The notes beneath the pieces were generated by a model. It did no database searches, was not told the origin of the DNA, and saw only the letters and a program-made list of their open reading frames with translations. Both the position numbers and the translations under genes were made by a program. Positions 14,445-22,646 of a stretch of 32,769 nt of DNA are shown one piece after another (positions within the stretch are counted from its first letter, which is position 1; each line of letters begins with the position of its first letter). The stretch is taken from positions 1 through 32,769 of the forward strand of contig JBEDUI010000202.1 of NCBI GenBank assembly GCA_040414495.1, written 5' to 3'. The stretch comes from DATAVB01 sp040414495. Its GTDB lineage: Bacteria; Actinomycetota; Actinomycetes; Mycobacteriales; QHCD01.

Positions 14445-16688
14445 ATGGCGACCACCTCGGGGGCGGGTCTGGCCACTGCGTCCAGCAGCGCCGCACAACC
14501 CACGCCGGCTCGCCCGCGGCCGGTGTGGCTGCCGGTCTGGTCGGGTGCCGCGGCGTTACGCGCGCTGCGGGCGACTCTCGTCGTTCCTGGCTGCTTTGCG
14601 ATCTGCTACGAGGTCATCGGCAACCTGCAGATGGCTACGTTCGCCGCGTTCGGCGGCTTCGGCACATTGCTGTTCGCCGCGTTCAACGGCAGCCGCCGGG
14701 ACAAGCTGATCGCGCACACCGCGTTGGCTGTGGTCGGCAGCGTGCTGTTGACGATCGGTACGGCGGTCAGCTTCTCGACCGCCGTTGCCGCGTTGGTGAC
14801 GGTGCCGCTGGCATTCGCGGTGTTGTTCGCCGGTGTCGCCGGGCCCAACGCCGCGGTCGGCGGTACCGCGGCGCTGCTGGCGTACGTCCTGCCGGCCGCA
14901 TCGGCCGGCGGGATCGACACCGTGCCGGACCGGTTGGCCGGGTGGTGGCTGGCCTCGGTCGTCGGTACGGCCGCGGTCCTGCTGTTGTCGGCCCGGCCGC
15001 CGGCGGACCGGTTACGCGCGGCCGCCGCCGACAGCGCTGAGGCGCTCGCCCACCAACTCGCCGCCGCCCTGGACGGCAATTGCCTGGACCAGGACCGGGA
15101 CGCCACGATCGCGGCCAAGCACCGGCTGATGGACACGTTCATCGCGACCCCGTACCGGCCGACCGGCCTGGCGACCCGAGATCGGGCGCTGGCCAACCTG
15201 GTCTGGCTGCTCGAATGGTGTACGGCCGTGGTCTGCGACAGCCTGCGCGCGTACACCGACCTGCGGGACGCGCCCGAAGTCGAACGCAACCTGCTCGCGG
15301 TCACCACCGATGTGCTGTCCGACATCGCGTCGTTGCTGCGCGGCCAGGTGGTGGCCCCGGATCTGAGGGCGCTCGAGCAGTGCCTGGCCGACAGCGTCGC
15401 GCACCTGACCGAGTTGCACCCTGACAATGGCTACCGGGACGACGATGGCTACCGGGACGCGGTGCACCTCTCGTACCACGCCCGCACGGTCGCGATGGCG
15501 GTCCGTACCGCGGCCGCGGACACCCTGATCGTGGGCCGGCAGGCCGATCCGGCCGTGGTGGCCGAACGGCGCCGGCAGTGGATCGGCGCGCCGAATGTCG
15601 GCGCCGAGACCGACAGCCGATTCGCTGGCCTGGTCGGGGCCGGCCAGATCACCCGCCGGCACGCCAGCGTGCGGTCGGTCTGGTTCCGTAACAGCATGCG
15701 GGGCGCGATCGCGTTGGCCGCGGCGGTCGCGGTGGCCGACCTCAGCAACGTGCAGCACGGCTTCTGGGTGGTGCTCGGGACGCTGTCCGTGCTGCGGACG
15801 AACGCGATCGCGACTGGGGCCACGGCGCTGCGGGCGTTGCTCGGCACCGCGGCCGGGTTCGTCATCGGCGCGGTGCTGATCCTGGCCATCGGCACCAGCA
15901 GCGGGGCGCTGTGGATCGCCTTGCCCATCGCGGTGGCGATCGCGGCGTACACACCCGGGGTGGCGCCGTTCGCCGTCGGTCAGGCAGCGTTCACCGTGGT
16001 CATCTCGGTGCTGTTCAATCTGCTCGCGCCGGCCGGCTGGAAGATCGGTGTGCTGCGCATCGAGGACGTGGCGCTCGGGTGCGCGGTGAGCCTGCTGGTC
16101 GGGATCGTGTTCTGGCCGCGCGGCGCTACGTCGATCGTGGGCGACGATCTGGCCGATGCCTTCCGGTCCGGCAGCGCGTATCTGGTCCGGGCGGTTGATT
16201 GGGCGCTGGGCGAACGGCATGAACCGGTCGACGCGGTTCCGGCGGTGGCCGCGGCGGTGCGGCTGGACGATGCGTTACGCGGGTTCCTGGCCGAGCAGGG
16301 CACCAAGCGGGTCCCGAAACAGGACCTGTGGCGGCTGGTCAGCGGCACCATGCGACTACGGCTGACCGCGTTTTCGCTAGCCGGGCTGCCGAATCCCAGC
16401 GTCGATGCCGACCCGGCCCGCACCGATCTGGTGGCGCGGGCCAAAGCGCTCCAGGACTGGTACGGCCAGCTCGCGGCCCAGGTTGGACACGCCGATCAGC
16501 AGGCCCCGCACGAGCTCACACCGCCGCAGCTCGCCGGTCCGGTCGAGGGTGACGGCGTGCCGGCCGAGCACCTGTCGTGCACGCTGTGGGTGGGGGAACA
16601 CCTGCGACATCTGAGTGACCACCTGGACGAACTCACGTACCCGGCGGTCGAGATCGCGGGCCGGCGGTCGGAGCCGTGGTGGCGGTAG
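14445..16688 (+). CDS. FUSC family membrane protein
   Basis: A 747-residue protein with the duplicated architecture of the FUSC (fusaric acid resistance/YccS/aromatic acid exporter) family. A first block of about six membrane helices (residues ~30-185) is followed by a soluble helical region (~190-410) and a second block of about six helices (~415-560). A cytoplasmic C-terminal part of about 190 residues ends it. The second block opens FRNSMRGAIALAAAVAVADL and includes HGFWVVLGTLSVLR, the family pattern. It probably exports aromatic acids or similar compounds; the substrate is unknown. It starts 27 bp after maf but carries its own leaderless-type promoter. Confidence 0.87.
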   Translation: MATTSGAGLATASSSAAQPTPARPRPVWLPVWSGAAALRALRATLVVPGCFAICYEVIGNLQMATFAAFGGFGTLLFAAFNGSRRDKLIAHTALAVVGSVLLTIGTAVSFSTAVAALVTVPLAFAVLFAGVAGPNAAVGGTAALLAYVLPAASAGGIDTVPDRLAGWWLASVVGTAAVLLLSARPPADRLRAAAADSAEALAHQLAAALDGNCLDQDRDATIAAKHRLMDTFIATPYRPTGLATRDRALANLVWLLEWCTAVVCDSLRAYTDLRDAPEVERNLLAVTTDVLSDIASLLRGQVVAPDLRALEQCLADSVAHLTELHPDNGYRDDDGYRDAVHLSYHARTVAMAVRTAAADTLIVGRQADPAVVAERRRQWIGAPNVGAETDSRFAGLVGAGQITRRHASVRSVWFRNSMRGAIALAAAVAVADLSNVQHGFWVVLGTLSVLRTNAIATGATALRALLGTAAGFVIGAVLILAIGTSSGALWIALPIAVAIAAYTPGVAPFAVGQAAFTVVISVLFNLLAPAGWKIGVLRIEDVALGCAVSLLVGIVFWPRGATSIVGDDLADAFRSGSAYLVRAVDWALGERHEPVDAVPAVAAAVRLDDALRGFLAEQGTKRVPKQDLWRLVSGTMRLRLTAFSLAGLPNPSVDADPARTDLVARAKALQDWYGQLAAQVGHADQQAPHELTPPQLAGPVEGDGVPAEHLSCTLWVGEHLRHLSDHLDELTYPAVEIAGRRSEPWWR

Positions 16689-16721
16689 TGGAGGTAACAC
16701 GGACCGACCAGGACTGCGGCC

Positions 16722-16727
16722 TAGACT
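16722..16727 (+). promoter_or_regulatory. -10 box of the acyl-CoA carboxylase alpha gene
   Basis: TAGACT, the same hexamer as upstream of the FUSC gene. Transcription would begin around 16734-16735, giving a leader of about 32 nt carrying GAGAGGAG before ATG 16767. An in-frame TTG at 16734 could alternatively be a leaderless start adding 11 residues. Confidence 0.5.
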
Positions 16728-16766
16728 GCCTCGTTGGGCATGCACAATCCTGCTGAGAGGAGCCGT

Positions 16767-18515
16767 ATGCGCAAGGTCCTGATCGCCAATCGGGGTGAGA
16801 TTGCGGTGCGGGTCGCCCGTGCCTGCCGGGACGCGGGCCTGACCAGCGTCGCGGTCTACGCCGATCCGGATCGGGACGCACTGCACGTACGGATGGCCGA
16901 TGAGGCGTACGCCCTGGGCGGCACCACGCCGGGCGACTCGTACCTGAACATCGAGAAGATCATCGAGGCAGCCCGGGCCGCCGGCGCCGACACCGTGCAC
17001 CCCGGCTACGGCTTTCTGTCCGAGAACGCTGACTTCGCCCGGGCGGTCCTGGCTGCCGGCCTGATCTGGGTCGGCCCTTCGCCGGAGGCGATCGTCGCGT
17101 TGGGCGACAAAGTACGGGCTCGCCACATCGCCACCATGGCCGGCGCACCGCTCGTACCGGGCACCGACGGTCCGGTCGCGGACGCCGACGAGGTGCTGGC
17201 GTTCGCCCGTGAGCATGGGCTGCCGATCGCGATCAAGGCCGCCTTCGGCGGTGGCGGTCGCGGGCTGAAGGTGGCCCGTACGTTCGAGGAGATCCCGGAG
17301 CTGTTCGACTCGGCGGTACGGGAGGCGCAGGCCTCGTTCGGGCGCGGTGAGTGCTTCGTCGAGCGGTATCTGGACCGGCCGCGGCACGTCGAGGCGCAGG
17401 TGCTGGCCGACATGCACGGCACCGTGATCATCGTTGGTACGCGGGACTGTTCGCTGCAGCGCCGGCACCAGAAGCTGGTCGAGGAGGCCCCGGCCCCGTT
17501 TCTGTCCGAGGCCCAGCGCGGCACGATCCACGAGGCGGCGCGGGCGATCTGCCGCGAGGCCGGGTACGTCGGCGCCGGCACGGTGGAGTTCCTGGTCGGT
17601 GTGGACGGCGTGATCAGCTTCCTGGAGGTCAACACCCGGTTGCAGGTCGAGCATCCGGTGAGTGAGGAGACGACCGGGCTGGATCTGGTCCGGGAACAGT
17701 TCCGGATCGCGGCCGGCGAGAAGCTGCGCATCACCGCTGACCCGACGCCGCGCGGGCACGCATTCGAGTTCCGGATCAACGGCGAGGACCCGGGCCGTAA
17801 CTTCTTGCCGGCGCCGGGCGTAGTGACCCGGTACGTCGAGCCGAGCGGGCCGGGCGTACGGGTCGACTCCGGAATCGAATCCGGCGCCGTGATCGGCGGT
17901 GCGTTCGATTCCCTGCTGGCCAAGGTGATCGTGGTCGGCTCGTCGCGCGGTGAGGCGTTGGCCCGGGCCCGCCGGGTGCTGGACGAGATGGTCGTCGAGG
18001 GCATGGCGACCGCGTTGCCGTTCCACCGCGCGGTGATCCGGGACGAGGCGTTCACGACCGAGCCGTTCCACGTGCACACCCGGTGGATCGAGACCGAGTT
18101 CGACAACCAGATCCCGGCCTTTGCCGGTGGCCCGGACGCCTCGGTCGAGCCGGCTCAGCGGGAAACCGTCGTGGTCGAGGTCGGCGGCAAGCGGTTGGAG
18201 GTGACGTTGCCGGCCGACCTTGCGGTCGGATCCCGCAAAGCCGCGGGGCCGGGCCGTCCGAAACGCAGTGCGGCCGGGAGGGGTGGACCGGCCATCGGCG
18301 GGGCCGCCCTGACCAGCCCGATGCAGGGCACGATCGTGAAGCTGGCCGTGGCCGAGGGCGATGTCGTAGCCGAGGGCGATCTGGTCGTCGTACTCGAAGC
18401 GATGAAAATGGAACAGCCGCTGCTCGCGCACAAAGCCGGGACGATCAAATCCCTGTCCGCGACCGTGGGTGGGGTCGTCACCAGCGGCGCATTGATCTGC
18501 GAAATTGCCGACTAG
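16767..18515 (+). CDS. accA: acyl-CoA carboxylase alpha subunit (biotin carboxylase plus biotin carrier)
   Basis: A 582-residue AccA3-type subunit. It starts MRKVLIANRGEIAVRVARAC. The ATP-grasp part has K157 before the glycine loop FGGGGRG, then the RRHQKLVEEAPAP segment and EVNTRLQVEHP (287-297). A linker of about 60 residues leads to the biotinyl domain, with the biotin lysine K547 in EAMKMEQPL. It carboxylates biotin with ATP and bicarbonate and passes CO2 to AccD (7030-8625); BirA (6173-6991) attaches the biotin. ATG 16767 is chosen for GAGAGGAG upstream and the canonical N-terminus. Its stop is 14 bp from that of the convergent secreted protein. Confidence 0.95.
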   Translation: MRKVLIANRGEIAVRVARACRDAGLTSVAVYADPDRDALHVRMADEAYALGGTTPGDSYLNIEKIIEAARAAGADTVHPGYGFLSENADFARAVLAAGLIWVGPSPEAIVALGDKVRARHIATMAGAPLVPGTDGPVADADEVLAFAREHGLPIAIKAAFGGGGRGLKVARTFEEIPELFDSAVREAQASFGRGECFVERYLDRPRHVEAQVLADMHGTVIIVGTRDCSLQRRHQKLVEEAPAPFLSEAQRGTIHEAARAICREAGYVGAGTVEFLVGVDGVISFLEVNTRLQVEHPVSEETTGLDLVREQFRIAAGEKLRITADPTPRGHAFEFRINGEDPGRNFLPAPGVVTRYVEPSGPGVRVDSGIESGAVIGGAFDSLLAKVIVVGSSRGEALARARRVLDEMVVEGMATALPFHRAVIRDEAFTTEPFHVHTRWIETEFDNQIPAFAGGPDASVEPAQRETVVVEVGGKRLEVTLPADLAVGSRKAAGPGRPKRSAAGRGGPAIGGAALTSPMQGTIVKLAVAEGDVVAEGDLVVVLEAMKMEQPLLAHKAGTIKSLSATVGGVVTSGALICEIAD

Positions 18516-18529
18516 TTTTTCAAGTACGG

Positions 18530-19159
18530 TTAGCAGCTCCAGTCGCCGGCGATAGAAATCACCGTATTCATCGCCTTGGTGGTCTGGACGCCCCAGATCC
18601 CCGTTCCCTGCAGGCCGACCCGCCGCTGGAACAGCTGCACGCTCGAGAGCAGGTCGCCGTCGTAGACAAGCGAATCCGAATCGTTGTTGTGGAACCAAGG
18701 CAGCGGAACGAGCCGTTCGGCCATATTTCCCACGGCGAATTCGCGGTCACTCCCGTAAATCATTTCACCCGGATTGAGCTGTGGATTGGGGTAATTCGGG
18801 ACCGGAACGTGGAATGTGTTGTTGTTGATTTTCTGCCATACCTCGCGGGTGACTTCGCCGGTGACCGGCAGATTGTTTTTGGCCTGGAAATGCTTGACCG
18901 CCTTGGTGGTCAAGGTGCCGTAATTGCCGGTGCCTTCGAGGTACGTGAGACCTTCCTGGCGCAGGTACATCTGCAGGCCGAGGACGGCCGCGCCGGACGA
19001 GCCCGGGCGCAGCGTGGGCAGGCTGTCGACGAACCGGGTCAACGCCGGGCTGTGCCCCGCCGCGCTGCAGGCCGAGGCCGGGCTAGCCGTCATCGTGGTG
19101 GCGGCGGCGCCGCCGGTAGCGATGGCGCCGGCGAGCAGGAGGCTGACGAATTTCGACAT
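18530..19159 (-). CDS. secreted protein with two peptidoglycan-binding domains
   Basis: A 209-residue protein with a Sec signal peptide (about residues 1-30, likely cut after ASA before C31). There are two PG_binding_1-like domains, at about 50-110 (RPGSSGAAVLGLQMYL ... GEVTREVWQKI) and about 140-205 (GDLLSSVQLFQRRVGLQGTG ... VQTTKAMNTV). No catalytic hydrolase domain is visible, so it probably only binds cell-wall peptidoglycan. The lipobox pattern fails because of P27. ATG 19159 is chosen for the signal peptide and AAAGGA upstream. It is divergent from the DUF5313 gene (127 bp). Confidence 0.85.
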   Translation of the reverse strand: MSKFVSLLLAGAIATGGAAATTMTASPASACSAAGHSPALTRFVDSLPTLRPGSSGAAVLGLQMYLRQEGLTYLEGTGNYGTLTTKAVKHFQAKNNLPVTGEVTREVWQKINNNTFHVPVPNYPNPQLNPGEMIYGSDREFAVGNMAERLVPLPWFHNNDSDSLVYDGDLLSSVQLFQRRVGLQGTGIWGVQTTKAMNTVISIAGDWSC

Positions 19160-19286
19160 GCTCGGTGTTCCTTTCCAGATTGGGGGGTACGCAACGGTCT
19201 GATGCCGATTCGTCGGGAATGGTTGGCGCGGATCCGGACCGGGCCGGCGTACCGTATGGATCTCTCGACACGACCGGATCAGAGAG

Positions 19287-19604
19287 ATGACGACCCGACC
19301 CAATCCGCTGCAGTGGCTGCGATACGCGTTCGGTGGGCGACTACCGGTCGAGTTGCACGAATGGGTGCGTCACGACCTGGTCGACGCCGATTGGCGGCTG
19401 CGCGGGCTGTTGCGGGTGTGCGTCCAGATCGCGGTGCCGACGATCGCGGTGTTCTTTCTGCCTGGTCCGCTGAATATCCGGGTCATGACGGCGGCGTTGA
19501 TCGTGCTGGGCGCGTTGTTCGTCGGGGCCGCGTACGGCGATGAGCTACGGGACCGACGCTTACGGCAGCACAATCTGCCGCCGGCAGATCAGTACCGTGA
19601 CTAA
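19287..19604 (+). CDS. DUF5313 family small membrane protein
   Basis: A 105-residue protein. The N-terminus has PNPLQWLRYAFGGRLPVELH followed by WVRHDLVDADWRLR. Two membrane segments follow (about 42-58 and 66-83), and the C-terminus is DELRDRRLRQHNLPPADQYRD. This layout matches the actinobacterial DUF5313 family, whose function is unknown. A purine-rich AGAGAG directly precedes the ATG. It converges on lpdA across a 268-bp gap filled with tandem repeats and palindrome A2. Confidence 0.8.
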   Translation: MTTRPNPLQWLRYAFGGRLPVELHEWVRHDLVDADWRLRGLLRVCVQIAVPTIAVFFLPGPLNIRVMTAALIVLGALFVGAAYGDELRDRRLRQHNLPPADQYRD

Positions 19605-19642
19605 CCCAGCCCGGATCCCAACCGCGGGCGCCGCCGGGCGCT

Positions 19643-19749
19643 AGTCGCCCAGCCTTCTTGAGTCGCCCAGCTTTCTTGAGTCGCCCAGCCTTCTCAAGTC
19701 GCCCTGCCCTTTTGAGTCGCTCTGTCCTCTTGCTGTCGCCCACTTCTTG
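19643..19749. repeat. 18-bp degenerate tandem repeat (about 5-6 copies)
   Basis: Copies of AGTCGCCCAGCCTTCTTG start at 19643, 19661, 19679, 19697 and 19715, with a decayed sixth at about 19733. Divergence increases to the right. The array ends at palindrome A2. It lies between convergent genes and I see no gene in it. Confidence 0.88.
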
Positions 19750-19820
19750 TTGATCATGAAGTTCCCTGCGCGACACGCCGCCGACACGCCGAGCAAAATG
19801 TCGGGAACTTCATGATCAAC
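19749..19820. repeat. palindromic element A2 (72 bp)
   Basis: Same structure and length as 12363-12434: identical 18-bp arms (19749-19766 and 19803-19820) and a 36-nt centre differing at 7 positions. It lies between the convergent DUF5313 and lpdA genes, 52 bp from the lpdA stop. Confidence 0.93.
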
Positions 19821-19872
19821 TTGAGTGGGGGCCGTACGTGCCGTGCATTCGGACGTACGGCCGAACGAGAAC

Positions 19873-21276
19873 TCAGTCGATGTCGCCACGGTCCATGAGC
19901 TGGCGGGCGGCTTCGGTCAGCGAGCCGGTCATCGACGGATAAACCGTGAACGTATGCGCCAACTGCGACACCGACAGGCCGTTCTGCACCGCCAATGTCA
20001 GCGGCAGGATCAGCTCCGACGCCGACGGCGCGACCACGACCCCGCCGATCACCGTGCCCGCCGGCGGCCGGGAAAAGATCTTCACGAAACCCTCGTGCAC
20101 GCCCTGCATCTTGGCCCGGGCATTGGTGGCCAGCGGCAGCGTGACGGTACGGACCGGCACGGTGGAGGCCTCGACCATTTTCTGCGAAACACCGACGGTC
20201 GCGATCTCCGGATCGGTGAACACGTTGGCCGAGACCGTACGCAGCCGCAGCGGCTCGACCGCCTGTCCGAGCGCGTGCCACATCGCGATCCGGCCCTGCA
20301 TCGCCGCCACCGAGGCCAGCATCAGCAGGCCGGTGCAGTCGCCGGCGGCGTAGATCCCGGGAACGTTCGTACGCGACACCCGGTCGACGGTTACGAAACC
20401 ACGGTCGTCGGTCGCCACGCCGACGTCTTCGAGCCCGAGCCGGCTGGTGTTCGGCACCGAGCCGACCGTCATCAGCGCGTGGCTGCCGGTGACCTCGGTG
20501 CCGTCGGTGAGCGTGACGACCACGCCGTCGTCGACCCGGCGTACCGTCGCCGCGCGCGACTTCGACAGGATCTCCATGCCGCGGCCGGCGAAGACCTGCT
20601 CCAGCAGGCCGGCCGCGTCGGAGTCTTCGCCCGGCAACACCTGGTCGCGGCTGGAAACCAGCGTGACCTGAACGCCCATCTCGGTGTACGCACTGGCGAA
20701 CTCGGCCCCGGTGACACCGGAGCCGATGACGATCAAATGGTCGGGCAGGCGGGGCAGGTCGTACACCTGGCGCCAGGTCAGCACCCGTTCCCCGTCCGGC
20801 TCGGCGCCGGCCAGAATTCGCGGCGTCGCCCCGGTGGCCAGCAGGACCACATCCGCCCGCAGCGACTCGGACCCTTCTTCGGTGACGGCCTCGACGCAAT
20901 GCGAGCTGCGGTTCGACTGGGCCGGACTGAACCTGGCCCGACCGTTGATCACCCGGACGCCTTCGCGGACCAGGCGGTCGTGGATGTCGACCGACTGGGC
21001 CCGGGCCAACTCCTTTACCCGGGCGTGCACGACCGGGGCGTCGACCACTACGTCGCCCGGATCGCAGGACCGAACACCGAGCGGACCAGCCCCGCGGAAC
21101 GCGGTCATGGTCTCGCTGGTGGCGATGAACGTCTTCGAGGGAACGCAGTCGTACAGAACACAGGCCCCGCCGATCCCCTGGTCCTCAACCAGCGTCACCT
21201 CGGCGCTGAGCTGGGCGGCGACCAGCGCGGCCTCGTACCCGGCCGGACCGCCACCGATGATCACGATGTGCGTCAC
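19873..21276 (-). CDS. lpdA: NAD(P)H-quinone dehydrogenase / flavoprotein disulfide reductase (LpdA-like)
   Basis: A 467-residue FAD protein of the pyridine nucleotide-disulfide reductase family: IVIIGGGPAGYEAALVA (FAD), the pair C39/C44 in GGACVLYDCVPSKT, IVIGSGVTGAEFASAY (NAD(P)) and GIYAAGDCTG. The C-terminal end lacks the His-Glu pair of lipoamide dehydrogenases (AHPTxSE): here VYPSMTGSLTEAARQL. That matches mycobacterial LpdA, which reduces quinones rather than lipoamide. GTG 21276 is chosen because the FAD motif follows at once and GAGAGGA is upstream. It is divergent from the gamma-glutamylcyclotransferase gene by 91 bp, as in mycobacteria. Confidence 0.9.
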   Translation of the reverse strand: MTHIVIIGGGPAGYEAALVAAQLSAEVTLVEDQGIGGACVLYDCVPSKTFIATSETMTAFRGAGPLGVRSCDPGDVVVDAPVVHARVKELARAQSVDIHDRLVREGVRVINGRARFSPAQSNRSSHCVEAVTEEGSESLRADVVLLATGATPRILAGAEPDGERVLTWRQVYDLPRLPDHLIVIGSGVTGAEFASAYTEMGVQVTLVSSRDQVLPGEDSDAAGLLEQVFAGRGMEILSKSRAATVRRVDDGVVVTLTDGTEVTGSHALMTVGSVPNTSRLGLEDVGVATDDRGFVTVDRVSRTNVPGIYAAGDCTGLLMLASVAAMQGRIAMWHALGQAVEPLRLRTVSANVFTDPEIATVGVSQKMVEASTVPVRTVTLPLATNARAKMQGVHEGFVKIFSRPPAGTVIGGVVVAPSASELILPLTLAVQNGLSVSQLAHTFTVYPSMTGSLTEAARQLMDRGDID

Positions 21277-21354
21277 GTTGCGTGGCGTCCTCTCGCTCGG
21301 GTGCTGTCGGTGCCCATTGTCCCTGGTCAGTCGATGCGCCGGACACTCGGTCGC

Positions 21355-21360
21355 TAGGCT
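21355..21360 (+). promoter_or_regulatory. leaderless -10 box of the gamma-glutamylcyclotransferase gene
   Basis: TAGGCT, then exactly 7 nt (CGCGACC), then the ATG at 21368. Hexamer and spacing are the same as before accD. Confidence 0.6.
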
Positions 21361-21367
21361 CGCGACC

Positions 21368-21823
21368 ATGTCGCTCTACGCCGCCTACGGGTCCAACATG
21401 GATCCCGGCCAGATGCTGCAGCGCTGCCCGCATTCCCCAGCCTCGGGCGCCGGCTGGATCATGGGCTGGCGGCTGACCTTCGGCGGCGAGGACCTGGGCT
21501 GGGACGGCGCGTTGGCGACGATCGTGGAGGGCGACCCTTCCGCCAGCGTTTTCGTCGCGTTGTACGACGTACTGCCGTACGACGAACGCGTGCTCGATCA
21601 CTGGGAGAGCGCGGACACCGGGCTGTACCGCAAAATCCGACTGCGGGTACACGCGATCAGCGGCGACGTACTGGCCTGGACGTATGTGCTCAATGGGTAC
21701 GAGGGCGGGTTGCCCTCGGCGCACCGGATCGGAATGCTGGCCGAAGCGGCCGAGCGGGCCGGCGCACCGGATGATTACGTCGCCGAATTACGCTCGCGGC
21801 CCTGTCGCTCACTGGGCGCCTGA
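21368..21823 (+). CDS. gamma-glutamylcyclotransferase-like protein
   Basis: A 151-residue protein of the GGCT fold. It has the substrate-loop motif YAAYGSNMDP (residues 4-13) and a catalytic-type glutamate E80 in LDHWESADTGLYRK. Family members cyclise gamma-glutamyl amines or amino acids, releasing 5-oxoproline. It starts divergently from lpdA, a pairing also found in mycobacteria next to M20 amidohydrolase genes, as here. The in-frame region upstream of 21368 lies opposite lpdA and is not part of the gene. An 823-bp repeat-filled gap follows. Confidence 0.85.
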   Translation: MSLYAAYGSNMDPGQMLQRCPHSPASGAGWIMGWRLTFGGEDLGWDGALATIVEGDPSASVFVALYDVLPYDERVLDHWESADTGLYRKIRLRVHAISGDVLAWTYVLNGYEGGLPSAHRIGMLAEAAERAGAPDDYVAELRSRPCRSLGA

Positions 21824-21834
21824 ATATCCACAGA

Positions 21835-22180
21835 GGACAGCCCCAGCCCGCTCCAATTCCAGCCCCGCTCCAATTCCGTCCGGCTCAGCCCAGGCCGCTC
21901 TCCGAAACCAGACTTAGGCCAGCGCCAACCCAGCCGCACCCCGAAACCAGACTTAGGCCGCAGCCCGAAACCCAGCGCCGGCTTCAACCCCGTCCCCAGC
22001 TTCAGCTCCAATCCAGCCCGGCTCTGCCCGACCGCAATCCGAAACCAGCCCCAACTTCAGCTTCAATCCAGTCCCAGCGGCAATCCCGACTCGCCCCAGG
22101 CTCAATCGATGTCCAGCCCCATTGCGCCGGTTCCAAAACCAGCCCCGACCGAAGGCTCTGTCCAGGCCCAGCCCTCAGCC
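21835..22180. repeat. degenerate C-rich repeat region
   Basis: A strongly strand-skewed stretch (C, A and T on the plus strand, almost no G runs) built from decayed short repeats: CGCTCCAATTCC twice near the start, CCGAAACCAGACTTAGGCC twice (about 21901-21960), and repeated CCAATCCAG/CAATCCCG motifs. The minus strand reads open for 78 codons but gives a low-complexity protein of G, L, R and W. I regard it as non-coding. Confidence 0.6.
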
Positions 22181-22186
22181 GCAAAC

Positions 22187-22242
22187 CTTGATCGTGAGCA
22201 GATTTGATACAGAATTCGGCATCAAATCCACTCACGATCATG
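22187..22242. repeat. palindromic element B2
   Basis: A 56-bp element whose 22-nt arms (22187-22208 and 22221-22242) pair at 19 of 22 positions around a 12-nt loop. It starts CTTGATCGTGAGCAG and ends CTCACGATCATG. About 51 of 56 positions equal B3. Confidence 0.9.
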
Positions 22243-22293
22243 GTCCGGGCGGCAAGGAAAACCGAAGGCCCAAGCAACCGACGAACTACCGAC

Positions 22294-22348
22294 CAAGATC
22301 GTGATGCCTTTCGTCAACGAAAACGCGACAAAACACATCACGATCATC
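22294..22348. repeat. palindromic element C2
   Basis: A 55-bp element with core arms GATCGTGATG (22297-22306) and CATCACGATC (22336-22345). It sits between B2 and B3. Confidence 0.8.
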
Positions 22349-22424
22349 AAGCCCGCGCGCGTCCCTCCCAGGCTGACCCAACAAAATCCCACCCGCACCA
22401 AACCCCGACCGCCCAACCCAAACC

Positions 22425-22480
22425 CTTGATCGTGAGCAGATTTGCTACCCAATCCGGTATCAAATCCACTCACGATCATG
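22425..22480. repeat. palindromic element B3
   Basis: A 56-bp element with 25-nt arms pairing at 21 of 25 positions and a 6-nt loop. It is a close copy of B2, including the same three unpaired stem positions. Confidence 0.9.
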
Positions 22481-22646
22481 GTCGACCGCGAGGATCCAAA
22501 GGGCTAGGTCGGGGGCGCGAAGTCGAAGACCGGGGCGAGCACGAATCGCGAGTGCGGCGCGAAAACGAAGCCCCGGTTCCGGACAGAACGAGAATTTGGT
22601 CGCGCAAGCAGCGAGAGCGGAAATCAGTCCCGAAGAACAGCGGAAA

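Noticed and set aside
18500..18535. Terminator at the T-run (GTTTTT) after the carboxylase alpha gene
   Set aside because: No GC-rich hairpin precedes the T-run; the 14-bp convergent gap has no room for one outside the coding ends.
16377..18698. Minus-strand open frame of 773 codons opposite the acyl-CoA carboxylase alpha gene and the FUSC gene end
   Set aside because: It spans two confirmed genes and their gap in antisense, and its protein is arginine/glycine-rich without motifs.
21775..22011. 78-codon minus-strand frame with a repetitive G/L/R/W protein
   Set aside because: It follows from the compositional skew of the C-rich repeats and has no ribosome site or family likeness.
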